Translations under genes and position numbers: made by a program | In this document: positions 17,855 to 27,400 of the stretch, one piece after another | How the letters are laid out: the number at the start of each line of letters is the position of its first letter | Numbering within the stretch: the stretch's first letter is position 1 | The notes under the pieces: generated by a model | The model's input: only the letters and a program-made list of their open reading frames with translations | The model's database searches: none | What the model was told of the DNA's origin: nothing | Assembly (NCBI RefSeq): GCF_900143065.1 | Contig: NZ_FRCX01000001.1 | Location: forward strand, 496,001 to 560,000 | Reading direction: 5' to 3' | Origin: Duganella sacchari | Lineage (GTDB): Bacteria > Pseudomonadota > Gammaproteobacteria > Burkholderiales > Burkholderiaceae_D | Length of the DNA: 64,000 nucleotides

Positions 17855-20800
17855 TTAGTTGCAATACATTTTCTTGGTTTGCTCTTTCATCGACGCCACG
17901 CTGGTCTTGGCGTTTGCGTCGCCTTTCTTATCGCCAGGTACTTTGTCGTCAGGGGCACTGGTGCCACCGCTGGAGCCGCTGGAACTGGCAACCTTGGTAT
18001 CCGGTACCGATGGCGTACTGCTCGTGGTGCCGCCGCTGACGATGGAACTGTTGATGATGTTCACCGTCGAATTGATCGCCTGCGTCACCGGCTGGCTATT
18101 CTGGTTTTGCGCATCCGCAGTGGCTTTGGCGGCCGCATCCGCAGCAGCCTTGGCGGCGGCATCGGCGGCCGCTTTGGCAGCAGCTTCGGCAGCGGCGTCG
18201 GCGGCCGCCTTGGCGGCAGTTTCCGCTGCAGCTTTGGCGGCGGCATCGGCGGCGGCTTTCGCGGCCGCATCGGATGCTGCAGCGGCCGCAGCCGCGTCGG
18301 CGGCAGCCTTGGCCGCTGCATCGGCGGCGGCTTTGGCGGCGGCGTCCGCAGCGGCCTTGCTGGCGGCATCCGCGGCAGCTTTGGCAGCGGCATCGGCAGC
18401 CGCCTTGGCCGCCGCGTCCGACGCGGCCTTGGCGGCGGCATCGGCGGCGGCTTTGGCTGCGGCGGCGTCTGCAGCTGCCTTGGCGGCAGCCGCTGCTGCT
18501 GCCTGCGCCGAGCCATCATTAATCGCCGGCACCGTACCACTGCCCAACGTGCTGCCCGTGGTACTGACCGAGCCATTGGGCGCCGACAGCGTCACGGGCG
18601 AGCCGCCGCTGCTGATCATGGTGCCGCTGCTGGCAGAGATGCTGCCATTGGTGGCCACTGCAGAAATACTGCCGCCGGACGGCACCGACAAGGTCCCGCC
18701 CAGCACAATGTTGGTGCCGGCCGTCAGGCCAATGCTGTGGGTGGAACTCAGCGCGGAACCGCTCCCCAAGGTGATGTCAGTGCTGGCGGCCAGCGTGATA
18801 TCGGTGCCGCTGATGCTGTTGTTGATGGTCACCGGGCTGTGCGCGGTAATCGATACCTGCCCCGTGCCAGCGCCACTGTTGTAGGCCGTAATCGTGCCTG
18901 CCGTATGAATCCCGCCATGGTTGTCGATGATGATGTTGCCATGCGTGGTCAATGGCCCCAGCGCCAGCTCGCCGCTGGTCACGATATTGGTCAGCGCGAT
19001 ATTGCCCTGGCCATACACGGTGGCGGAAAACGCGCCCACATGGTTGCTGGCATTGGTCAGCGTAATGCCGCCGTTGGCGCTTGCATTCAACATGTCAGCC
19101 ACCAGCTGGGTGCCGCTGTTCTGCGTGACCACGCCGCCCTCGCCCGCGTTCAGCGTCAGCGAGTGCGCGCGGATATTGCCCACCGCGATGTTGCTGCCAC
19201 TGCTGACGTTGACCGTGCCATCGCTGTTGATCAGGCCGCCGGTCTGCGTCAGGCTGTTCACATCCAGCCGGCTATTGCTGCCCACGGCATTCAGCGCGCC
19301 GCTGCTCAGCACCAGGTTGCTGGCACTCAGCCTTCCCTGCAATTCAAGCGCGCCGCCGCTCTGCGTCAGTGCGCCATAGAAATTGGAAGTATCGCTGCCG
19401 CTGCCGGTCAGCGTCAGCTTGCCGCCCGTCAACGTCAGCGCCGTGCCATTGGACGACAGCGTGACCAGCGTGGTATTGCCAGCCGACGCATCGTAGGTGA
19501 CCAGGCCGGCGCTATTGCCCAGCGAGGCCGCCAGCACATTGGCGGCATCCGGTGCAATGCCGTCAGCCCAGTTGCCGGATGCGCTCCACAGGCCGGCGCC
19601 GGTCGCGGTCCAGGTGGCCAGTGCGCGAGCCGTGATGTCGCCGCTGACGCCGGAAATCACATAGTTGCCGCCATCGTAGCCACCCAGGCTCAGCGCCGAG
19701 CCGCCCACCGTGACCGTCTTGGCCAGGCCCACATTCTTGTCGGCATAGGTGGCAGTTGCGCCGCTGCTCATGAGCGACACATCGTCATTCCCCAGCACGC
19801 CACTCAATGTCGCGCCGCCGAAGGTGCCAGTAGTTGTGTTGTTGTACTCGCGGCTGGCCAGCGATACCGCCAGCATGGCCGGGGTAATGTCCGCCAACAG
19901 ACCGGCGGGATAGTTCATCACAACATAGTTGCCGGCATCGCTGCCGGCCAGCGTCACGCCGTTGACGGTCACACTCTTGGCAACGCCGACGTTTTTATCG
20001 GCAAACGTCGCATTGGTAGCGGCGATGCTGACCTGGTCGTTGCCAAACACGCCTGCAAGCATACCGCCCGTCACTGCGGCCTTGCGGCCATAGCTGTCGG
20101 ATACCGCATCGTAATCGACGTTGTAGACGCGGCTGTTGGCAGTCATGCCATTAATCGTCAGCACGGCGGGCGTGATTTCGCCGGTCAGGCCGCTTGGCGC
20201 CACCAGCACATAATTGCCCGCGTCGGCGCCGGACAAGGTATAGCCATTGGTGTTGACCGTGACCAGCTTGCCGCTGCCGACGTTCTTGTTATCAAACGTC
20301 GCCGTGCCCGTGCCGCTGATGGACACCACGTCGTTGCCTAAAGCGCTCACGCCAGGCGTGCCGTTCAGCGTCGCGTCCACCTGGCCGTTGTAGCTGCGGG
20401 TCTGGGCGCTGAGGCCATCCACGCTCAGGCTGGCGGGCGTCACGGTGCCGGTGCCGCTGACGCCCGTGAGGGTGTAATTGCCGTGGGAGTTGCCGGTCAG
20501 CACGGCATCGATCAGGCTGACCGGCTTGTTGGTGCCGACATTCTTGTCGCTAAAGTGCACACCGCCGGTCACCCCCACCGTATCCGAGCCGACCAGATTG
20601 TTCACTACCGAGTTCAGCGTGCCACTGAAGAAACCGGTACCACCGTCATAGACTTTTTCAGCCGTGAACACCGCCGTCACCGGACGCGGCGTGATCTCCA
20701 GCTGGGCGCTTGTACCGCTATAGCTGATATCGTATTTGGTGGAATAAAAGCCGCCGACCGCGTAAGTGCCGGCGTTGGACGCACCGTCAAAACCCAGTGC

Positions 20801-23800
20801 GCCAGCAATGCCGGTCGGGACCGGGTCCGCCGTGCCGGCGAAGGCCGCTGATTGTCCATCGTAGACTTTGCTGACGCTGCTGCCGCCCGTCACATTCACC
20901 GTATAGGGCGTGAGGAAGGTTTTCAGCAGCGGCACCGTATGGCCTTCATAGATACGCCACGTATCGCTGAAGTCCATGCCGCTGAAACTGCCTTGCTGCT
21001 TCATCTGCGCCGTCGTCAGGCCCACGCCACCAGCTGCGTCCGAAGGCGTGCCAGCAGTCACCTGGTTGAAGTAGCCATGGGTCAGCGTGCCGCCCTCATA
21101 CGAACCGACCAGACCGTTATAGCCATAGAAGCCGGACGAACTCACCGTACCGCTGCTGAACACATTGCTGATGCTGCCTGCGAACAGGTCACCCGCCAGT
21201 CCGCCAATATTGCCGTGGCTGACCGTGTTGTCAGCGCTATTGCCGCTGACATTGCCAGAAGCATAGGCGTTATTGATGCTGCTGTTGTTGGTGTTGCGTC
21301 CCACCAGGCCGCCAACATTGCGGCCGCCATTCACATTGCCGGTTGCGTAGGACAAGGTCAGCGCGCCGCCGTTGTTATCGCCGATGAGGCCGCCGACAAT
21401 TTCGCCCAAGCTGTACACCGTGCCGGTCGCAAACGACTGCGTCACACTGCCAACGAAGTTGCCTTCCTTGGCATTGCTGCCGATCAGGCCACCTGTGTAG
21501 CCAAAGCCGGTACTGCTCACATTGGCACTGGACGACGAAGTACTGACCTGGCCGACGTTACGGCCGATCAGGCCGCCGATATTGGAGGCGTTGGCGCCAG
21601 CCTGGCCCGTCACTGTACCGCTGCTGGTGGCATTGCTCAGCAGGCCGCCATTGGTACCGAGCAGCCCGCCCACATTGCTGATGCCGGTCACCGTGCCACT
21701 CACCGCGAGGTTGTCCATGAAGCCGATACCGTCGGTAACAAAGCCCACCAGACCGCCGACATTGCTACTGCCAGTGACATTCACGTTGCTTAGCGTGAGA
21801 TTTTTAATCGTGCCGCTCGCCAGCGCCGAGAACATCCCTACCGCATCCTCGCCAGGCCGGTTAATTTTCAGATTCGAGATGCTGTGATTGGCGCCATCAA
21901 ATACCCCCGTGAACACGCCCGCACTCGCGATCGGCTTGAAGTTGGCGGACCAGCCTGCCGTGGCGCTTGCATCGATATCGTTGGCCAGCACGTAGGAGCG
22001 CGAATTGCTCAACGTTGCCGCGCCCTGCAAGCCATAGACGTCGGCCAGCTGGTACGGTGATTGCAGCGTGCCCAGGCCGCCAAGCACGCGCACAAAGCTG
22101 CCGCCCGTCAGCTTGAAATCCGCCGCGCTAAAGCCGGGCAAGGTGACACTGTTCTGTATCCACTGGCCGCCCAGCATTTCAAATCGCCCGCCCACCGACA
22201 CCGCATCGGCAGAGATGGTGCCGACTGTACTCAGCGACAGACCACCGGTCGTGGTCATCGCAGACTGCATGTCGATATTGCGCTGCGCCGTCAACGCCAG
22301 GCTGCTGCCTATCGTCATTGGCGCGCTGACGACAATATCGCCCGTACCGGTGTGGACTGAATTGATCGACACATTGAGGCTGGCGGCCGTTGCGCTGTTC
22401 AGGTCAGCATTGGTCAGTGCCAGCGTATCAGTCGGGTTGCCCGTTGCGCCCAGGTCCACCTGGTTGCCGGTGCTCAGGCTGATGCTCGGCGCGTTCAGCG
22501 TACCGCCAGCCAGCGTCATCTTGCCGGCAAAGATGTTGATACCGGAACTGGAGCTCACCGTCCCTGCATTCGTCACGCGGTGATCGCCTTGCGGCACGGT
22601 CTGCAGACTCAGCACGCCAGGCACGGACAGCACCGCGCCGCTATTGATGGTCAGCCCGTTGGCCTGTCCTTGCAGCAGCACGCCGCCACCGCCCAGCGAG
22701 CTGGACAGGTTGAGGCTGCCATCCACAGTCAGCATGCCGGTGGCGGCCGTATTGGTCAGCGATGGGCCAATCGACAGCAGACCGTTGACCGGCACGCTGA
22801 TGTTCTGCAGTTCGCTCTCGCTCAGGCCCAGTGTGCCACTGCTATCGGCCGAACTGCCGCCGACCAGCACATTGATCGCATCCTGGTAGGGCGTCAGACT
22901 CACCTGGTGCTGGGTGACGCCTTGAATAACGCCATTCAAATTCATCTTGTCCGCTACCAGCGCGATATTGCCGGCGGTGGTGGATACGGTGTTGCCGCTG
23001 TCGATGATCAGCGTGCCGCCGGCCTTGCTGGACTGGAGCTGGAGGTTGCCCCCGGCGTTGACATTGCCGCTCACCGTGATGTCGCCGTTAAAGGCAGTCG
23101 CCGTCAGCGAGCCAAATGCTGAGCTGGCGTCCAGGTGCACATTCACTGCAGTCAAGGTGACATTGCTGCCTTGCGAGGTGAGCGTGGCGGTGCCGCCGAT
23201 GGTATTGGCGTTGTTATCCAGCAGGATGGCGCCGGCCGCGATGGCATCGATGCTGCTGACGGCCAGCGCGCTGATCGGGCTGGTGTCCTGCACGATGGCG
23301 CCGACCGAACTCATATGCAGCGCGCCACTCAGCGCGGTGATGGGAGCATTGAGGCGGATATCGCTGTCTGCCTGCAGTGTCAGGCTATGGGTCGAACTCC
23401 ACGACAGAGGGCTGACCACCTTGATCTGACCGATACCGGTACCGCTGGCATTGCTGGTGCTAACGGTGACATCATTGGTCAGCAGCGCGGTCGTCAGCAC
23501 ACCGGTCTGCAGCAGCGAACCGGCGACAGCCGAGCTTTCAACAAACAGGCCGGTGCCGCTCAAGGTGTTGCTGCCACTGAGGCCAGCCGTCATCGCGGTA
23601 CTCAGGTCGGCCGCGATATAGACATCACTCGGGTCCAGCAGCAGCGAACCATAGGCGCCTCGGGACGCACGGGTATCCACCGTGCCCTGCATGTCCAGAT
23701 AGTGGCCCGAGGTTTCCACCATGCCCCCATTGCCGCCCTGCGCACCGCCGCGCGCGGAAATCGCGCCATACATCTGCGTGGTCTTGTCGCCCCACACGAC

Positions 23801-24853
23801 AACCTTGCCGCCATTGCCCTGCGCAGTCGCATCGGCGCGCAACACGGCGTCCTTGCCCACGTATGACTGCTGCGCATTCATCACGGCCGCATTTTTGCCT
23901 TGATAATCGCCGCCCACCAGCACCGTGCCGCCGCCCGCTGCGCCGCTGGCATCCAACACCGCGTTGCCGGTCACACCGACTTTCTCGCCCAGCAGCTGGA
24001 TGTCGCCACCCGTGTTCAGGTTGCTGCCCACGGCCGTGGTCGTGCTGCCCGCTTCCACCAGCGTGGTGCCACTGGCCTTGAGCACGATCTTGCCATTCTC
24101 GCCGCGCACTGCACTGTTGGCGTTGATGACGCCGCGCTGACTGACCAGCGCGCCATACACGCCCACACGCCCTCCCTGCGCCACGATGCTGCCCAGATTC
24201 AGCGCCTGGTCGGACGATGACGACACCACCACCTGCACATTGGGATCGCTGGAATCAAATAGCTGTACGCTATGGCCGGCCGCCAGCACCACCTCGCCGT
24301 TCTGCGTGGAGAGGATGCCGCTGTTTTCGACAGCCGGTGCGATCAGGAAGATCTGCCCGCCGGACGGCGTGGTAATCGTGCCCTGGTTGCTGACCTTGCC
24401 CGCATTGGCGGCGCCGTTGAAGTTGTTTTTACCGGCCAGGAAATCGGCATTCGAGAGATTCAGGCTGGAGGCCACCAGCCCTGCCACATCCACCCGCGAG
24501 CCCGCGCCAAACACCACGCCGTTGGGATTAATCAGGAACACCTTGCCGTTCGATTGCAGCGAACCGAGAATCACGCTGGGGTCTTGCCCGGTGATGCGGT
24601 TAAGCACCTTGCTATCCGTGTTCTGCTGCACAAAGCGCGCCACCTCATCGGCGCCGATCGAAAACCCCTGCCAGTTGATGATGGCATTTGGCGTGTTGGT
24701 GACCGTGTAGGTCTTGCCTTGCTGATTGAAGCTGGCCTGCCCGGCGATGACGGTAGGATTCACCGGCGCGGCATACGCGCTGCCATAGCAGGCAGCCACC
24801 AGCACCGCAATGGCCTTGCGGCGCAGCTTGTGGGAAGGGACACTAGCTTTCAT
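17855..24853 (-). CDS. Giant TpsA exoprotein 2 with GLUG and YDG/MBG-like repeats
   Basis: This 2332-residue exoprotein starts at MKASVPSHKLRRK, preceded by the ribosome site AGAGGATG; longer frames upstream look non-coding. The signal peptide ends near AYA-AP. The TPS domain (about 30-300) has [19 protein letters not shown] long beta-helical passenger includes many GLUG-type motifs (NVGGLVGRN, NIGGLIGRN; about 1000-1280) and then YDG/MBG-like repeats (KVYDGG, SYNG, DKNVG; about 1290-1720). An Ala-Lys-Asp linker of about 130 residues precedes the tail ending KKMYCN. After signal removal the only Cys is the penultimate residue. It is the first exoprotein gene of the locus and is probably secreted by the TpsB encoded downstream. 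Function as an adhesin is inferred. Confidence 0.92.
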   Translation of the reverse strand: MKASVPSHKLRRKAIAVLVAACYGSAYAAPVNPTVIAGQASFNQQGKTYTVTNTPNAIINWQGFSIGADEVARFVQQNTDSKVLNRITGQDPSVILGSLQSNGKVFLINPNGVVFGAGSRVDVAGLVASSLNLSNADFLAGKNNFNGAANAGKVSNQGTITTPSGGQIFLIAPAVENSGILSTQNGEVVLAAGHSVQLFDSSDPNVQVVVSSSSDQALNLGSIVAQGGRVGVYGALVSQRGVINANSAVRGENGKIVLKASGTTLVEAGSTTTAVGSNLNTGGDIQLLGEKVGVTGNAVLDASGAAGGGTVLVGGDYQGKNAAVMNAQQSYVGKDAVLRADATAQGNGGKVVVWGDKTTQMYGAISARGGAQGGNGGMVETSGHYLDMQGTVDTRASRGAYGSLLLDPSDVYIAADLSTAMTAGLSGSNTLSGTGLFVESSAVAGSLLQTGVLTTALLTNDVTVSTSNASGTGIGQIKVVSPLSWSSTHSLTLQADSDIRLNAPITALSGALHMSSVGAIVQDTSPISALAVSSIDAIAAGAILLDNNANTIGGTATLTSQGSNVTLTAVNVHLDASSAFGSLTATAFNGDITVSGNVNAGGNLQLQSSKAGGTLIIDSGNTVSTTAGNIALVADKMNLNGVIQGVTQHQVSLTPYQDAINVLVGGSSADSSGTLGLSESELQNISVPVNGLLSIGPSLTNTAATGMLTVDGSLNLSSSLGGGGVLLQGQANGLTINSGAVLSVPGVLSLQTVPQGDHRVTNAGTVSSSSGINIFAGKMTLAGGTLNAPSISLSTGNQVDLGATGNPTDTLALTNADLNSATAASLNVSINSVHTGTGDIVVSAPMTIGSSLALTAQRNIDMQSAMTTTGGLSLSTVGTISADAVSVGGRFEMLGGQWIQNSVTLPGFSAADFKLTGGSFVRVLGGLGTLQSPYQLADVYGLQGAATLSNSRSYVLANDIDASATAGWSANFKPIASAGVFTGVFDGANHSISNLKINRPGEDAVGMFSALASGTIKNLTLSNVNVTGSSNVGGLVGFVTDGIGFMDNLAVSGTVTGISNVGGLLGTNGGLLSNATSSGTVTGQAGANASNIGGLIGRNVGQVSTSSSSANVSSTGFGYTGGLIGSNAKEGNFVGSVTQSFATGTVYSLGEIVGGLIGDNNGGALTLSYATGNVNGGRNVGGLVGRNTNNSSINNAYASGNVSGNSADNTVSHGNIGGLAGDLFAGSISNVFSSGTVSSSGFYGYNGLVGSYEGGTLTHGYFNQVTAGTPSDAAGGVGLTTAQMKQQGSFSGMDFSDTWRIYEGHTVPLLKTFLTPYTVNVTGGSSVSKVYDGQSAAFAGTADPVPTGIAGALGFDGASNAGTYAVGGFYSTKYDISYSGTSAQLEITPRPVTAVFTAEKVYDGGTGFFSGTLNSVVNNLVGSDTVGVTGGVHFSDKNVGTNKPVSLIDAVLTGNSHGNYTLTGVSGTGTVTPASLSVDGLSAQTRSYNGQVDATLNGTPGVSALGNDVVSISGTGTATFDNKNVGSGKLVTVNTNGYTLSGADAGNYVLVAPSGLTGEITPAVLTINGMTANSRVYNVDYDAVSDSYGRKAAVTGGMLAGVFGNDQVSIAATNATFADKNVGVAKSVTVNGVTLAGSDAGNYVVMNYPAGLLADITPAMLAVSLASREYNNTTTGTFGGATLSGVLGNDDVSLMSSGATATYADKNVGLAKTVTVGGSALSLGGYDGGNYVISGVSGDITARALATWTATGAGLWSASGNWADGIAPDAANVLAASLGNSAGLVTYDASAGNTTLVTLSSNGTALTLTGGKLTLTGSGSDTSNFYGALTQSGGALELQGRLSASNLVLSSGALNAVGSNSRLDVNSLTQTGGLINSDGTVNVSSGSNIAVGNIRAHSLTLNAGEGGVVTQNSGTQLVADMLNASANGGITLTNASNHVGAFSATVYGQGNIALTNIVTSGELALGPLTTHGNIIIDNHGGIHTAGTITAYNSGAGTGQVSITAHSPVTINNSISGTDITLAASTDITLGSGSALSSTHSIGLTAGTNIVLGGTLSVPSGGSISAVATNGSISASSGTMISSGGSPVTLSAPNGSVSTTGSTLGSGTVPAINDGSAQAAAAAAAKAAADAAAAKAAADAAAKAASDAAAKAAADAAAKAAADAASKAAADAAAKAAADAAAKAAADAAAAAAASDAAAKAAADAAAKAAAETAAKAAADAAAEAAAKAAADAAAKAAADAAAKATADAQNQNSQPVTQAINSTVNIINSSIVSGGTTSSTPSVPDTKVASSSGSSGGTSAPDDKVPGDKKGDANAKTSVASMKEQTKKMYCN
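18110..18515. repeat. Ala-Lys-Asp coding repeat in TpsA 2
   Basis: About 400 bp of GC-rich degenerate repeats encode (AAAKAAAD)n-like units, roughly 130 residues. The composition predicts a long helical or coiled-coil stalk, unlike the beta-helical passenger before it. It occupies the same position, just before the KKMYCN tail, as the Pro-Thr-Val linker in TpsA 1. Confidence 0.88.
23750..24710. repeat. Direct repeat copy B: TPS domain of TpsA 2
   Basis: This is the partner of the copy at 15000-15960 (constant 8750-bp offset). Recombination between the copies would delete tpsB and most of one exoprotein gene, leaving a chimeric tpsA. Confidence 0.8.
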
Positions 24854-24871
24854 GACGACATCCTCTAGCAG

Positions 24872-24892
24872 GGGCGGATTTCGGTTCCGCCC
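24872..24892 (-). promoter_or_regulatory. Hairpin in the 5' leader of TpsA 2
   Basis: A perfect 7-bp stem (GGGCGGA / TCCGCCC) with a 7-nt loop lies just upstream of the AGAGGA ribosome site of TpsA 2. It could modulate translation or protect the 5' end. The rest of the 258-bp gap up to the cyclase gene shows no clear terminator, so co-transcription with the cyclase remains possible. Confidence 0.4.
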
Positions 24893-25111
24893 GTGTCCGA
24901 ATAGTCGCCACAAGCGGCTGTGAGTTCTGATTTGTAAGGTGCGGGCACAGGGGCGGGGTGCCGAGGGGCTGAATTTAGCCAGTAGGAAACTTATGTTTTT
25001 TAAAGTCTAATCCCGTTTGCCGAGTTCGCCACCCTTTTTTGTGCGCTGCGGCTGGATTTTGTTGGAAAACTGTGGCTGCATTAATGCCCCAACATCATTG
25101 ACGATTTTCTA

Positions 25112-27391
25112 TTATTTGGTCTCGAAGGTGGTCACGCCGTCCCAGTCCGCGCCGGGCGGATGGGCGCGGTAATAGGCGATCCGCTCCACGTACAAATGGT
25201 ACAGGCCGCGGTCTGGCGACAGCGCCTGCAGCTCCGCAATGATGGCGCTGGCGTCATCCCAGCGCTGGGCGCGCACGGCGGCCAGCGCTTCATGCCAGCG
25301 CGCGACTTCATGCCGGGTGGCATCGTCTGTATCCTTCTCCAGCGCAATCGGTTCAAAGATGGCCACCGGTTCGTTCTTGCCTTTGACGCGCACCAGGTCC
25401 AGCTCGCGATAGGTGAATTCTGTCGCGGCCGCGCGCGTGGCCTCGCCCACCGTGATGCCGACGCCATACACCTTGGTGATGCCCTCCAGGCGCGAGCCCA
25501 GGTTCACGGCATCGCCCATCACCGTATAGGCGCGGCGGATGTTGGAGCCCATGTCGCCCACGTGCATCAGACCGGAGTTGAGGCCGATGCCGATTTTCAG
25601 TTCCGGCCAGCCGCGCGCAATGAAGTCCTGGTTGAGGCGTTTGGCGCTGGCCTGCATCAGCAGCGAGGTAGCAACGCCACGGCTGGCGTGGTCGCTGAAC
25701 GCTACCGGCGCGCCCCAGAACGCCATCACCGCGTCACCGATGTATTTGTCCAGCGTGCCCTGATGGGCGCTGCGGATGTCTTCCGACATCGCCGTCAGGT
25801 ACAGGTTGATGTATTCGCGCAGCTGCTTGGGCGTCAGCCCTTCGGAGATGGTGGTGAAGCCGCGCACGTCGACAAACATCACGGTCAGCTCGCGGCTCTC
25901 GCCATCCATATTGTATTTTTCCGGATCTTCCGCCATCTCGGCCACCAGCTCGGGCGCCACGTACTCGCCAAAGCGCGACACCAGCGCCGCCCCTTTGCGC
26001 ACCTCGAAGAAGTAGCCCCAGGCGACGTTCATCACGAACACACTGACAATCACAATCACCAGCATGGCCAGATCGAAGATCAGGTCCATCTCGCGGTACA
26101 GATAATAGTTGGCCGCCAGGGAGGCCGCCAGCACCAGCACGCCGGACAGGATCGCGCGCAGCGGCGACAGCGCCGCCAGGCCGAAGCTCAAGGCCAGGCC
26201 GACCATCAGTACCGAGGCGGCTTCCGCGATGAACGAGTAATACGGCCGCTGCTTGAAACGGTTGTCCAGCATGGAGCGGATCAGGTTGGCGTGAATTTCC
26301 ACGCCGGGATATTCGGGATTGACCGGCGTGGCCCGCAAGTCGACCAGCCCCGGCGCCGTGGTACCGATCAGCACCACCGTGCCTTTCAGCAGCTCGACCG
26401 GCGCGCGGCCCGTCAGTACATCTGCCGCCGACACATAGCGGAACGAGCCGCCGCGCGGACCGCCAACGCCGCGGTACTGCACCACGGTGCTCATGCCGTC
26501 GCCGACCGGTATCAGGCGCTGCACGCCGCCGGGCATGATGATGGTCAGGTAGTCGTAGCCGCCGCTTTCGCGCTGCAGGTCCGACATCTTGTCCACGTTC
26601 TGGTCCAGCAGCGGCTTGACCGCCAGCGCATTCAGATACAGCGACGCCGTGGCCAGCGACAGTGACGGGTAATAGCTGTCGCCCACCTGCTGGATCAGGT
26701 AGGCCGTGCGGACAATACCATCCGGGTCGGTCACCACCGAGAAGCTGCCGGCGCCGGCGGCCGCCTGCGTCAGCACCGGCACGTTGGCCTCGAAGCCGGG
26801 GGCGTTATACGCGGTCAGTTCGCGGCCGTTCAGGTCCGCCTCGGTGAACAATGGCTTGGGCAGCGTGCCCTTGATCTGGTCGGGCGACAGGTTGAAGCCG
26901 AGGATGACGGGTTTCTCTTTGAGTGCGGAGGCAAACACGCCGTCGTAGTCCATCATCGGCTTCAGTTCTTCCAGGCGCTGGCGCAGCACCGGCACATCCT
27001 TGAGCTCAGTCCTGGACAGCTTTTCCAGCACGCTGTAGCCGGACGAAGTGTCCGGCTCGGGGAAGGAAATATCGTAGCCGACCGCCTTGGCCTGGTAATG
27101 ATTCACCAGCTGCGAGATCAGCGTGCCCTGGACATTGCGGCTCCACGGGAAGCGGCCGAATTCGGTGAGCGACTTGCCGTCGATATCGACAATCACGATG
27201 CGCTTGTCCAGCACCGGTTTTTCCAGCTTCATGCGCTCGCCGGACCACAGATTGTCCAGCCGCGCCACGGTGTCGTTGCTGTACCAGCCCAGCGCGTAAA
27301 ACACCCCCGCCATGGTGATGAGGATGCCCAGCAGCCAGCGCGGGCCGTACTTGGTCAGTGTCTTGGAAAATTTGGCGGGAAGCAGGCGCAC
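25112..27391 (-). CDS. CHASE2-domain class III adenylate cyclase
   Basis: This 759-residue membrane enzyme has one N-terminal helix (about 18-38), a large periplasmic CHASE2 sensor (about 40-370, with RIVIVDIDGKSL), three helices (about 375-460), a cytoplasmic class III cyclase domain (about 485-670) and a short helical tail. Metal-binding Asp residues are in FVDVRGF (about 502) and GDAVMAFWG. The substrate-selecting pair is Lys in LDKYIGD (about 549) and Asp in TVMGDAVN (about 623), which indicates ATP rather than GTP. The transition-state Asn and Arg are in NLGSRLEG. It lies 9 nt after the HD-GYP gene. It should make cAMP in response to an unknown envelope signal. Confidence 0.93.
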   Translation of the reverse strand: MRLLPAKFSKTLTKYGPRWLLGILITMAGVFYALGWYSNDTVARLDNLWSGERMKLEKPVLDKRIVIVDIDGKSLTEFGRFPWSRNVQGTLISQLVNHYQAKAVGYDISFPEPDTSSGYSVLEKLSRTELKDVPVLRQRLEELKPMMDYDGVFASALKEKPVILGFNLSPDQIKGTLPKPLFTEADLNGRELTAYNAPGFEANVPVLTQAAAGAGSFSVVTDPDGIVRTAYLIQQVGDSYYPSLSLATASLYLNALAVKPLLDQNVDKMSDLQRESGGYDYLTIIMPGGVQRLIPVGDGMSTVVQYRGVGGPRGGSFRYVSAADVLTGRAPVELLKGTVVLIGTTAPGLVDLRATPVNPEYPGVEIHANLIRSMLDNRFKQRPYYSFIAEAASVLMVGLALSFGLAALSPLRAILSGVLVLAASLAANYYLYREMDLIFDLAMLVIVIVSVFVMNVAWGYFFEVRKGAALVSRFGEYVAPELVAEMAEDPEKYNMDGESRELTVMFVDVRGFTTISEGLTPKQLREYINLYLTAMSEDIRSAHQGTLDKYIGDAVMAFWGAPVAFSDHASRGVATSLLMQASAKRLNQDFIARGWPELKIGIGLNSGLMHVGDMGSNIRRAYTVMGDAVNLGSRLEGITKVYGVGITVGEATRAAATEFTYRELDLVRVKGKNEPVAIFEPIALEKDTDDATRHEVARWHEALAAVRAQRWDDASAIIAELQALSPDRGLYHLYVERIAYYRAHPPGADWDGVTTFETK

Positions 27392-27400
27392 GCGCTGTCC

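Noticed and set aside
17834..20341. 835-codon plus-strand frame opposite TpsA 2
   Set aside because: It is a mirror of repeated adhesin codons (Gly/Arg-rich), with no ribosome site or domain.
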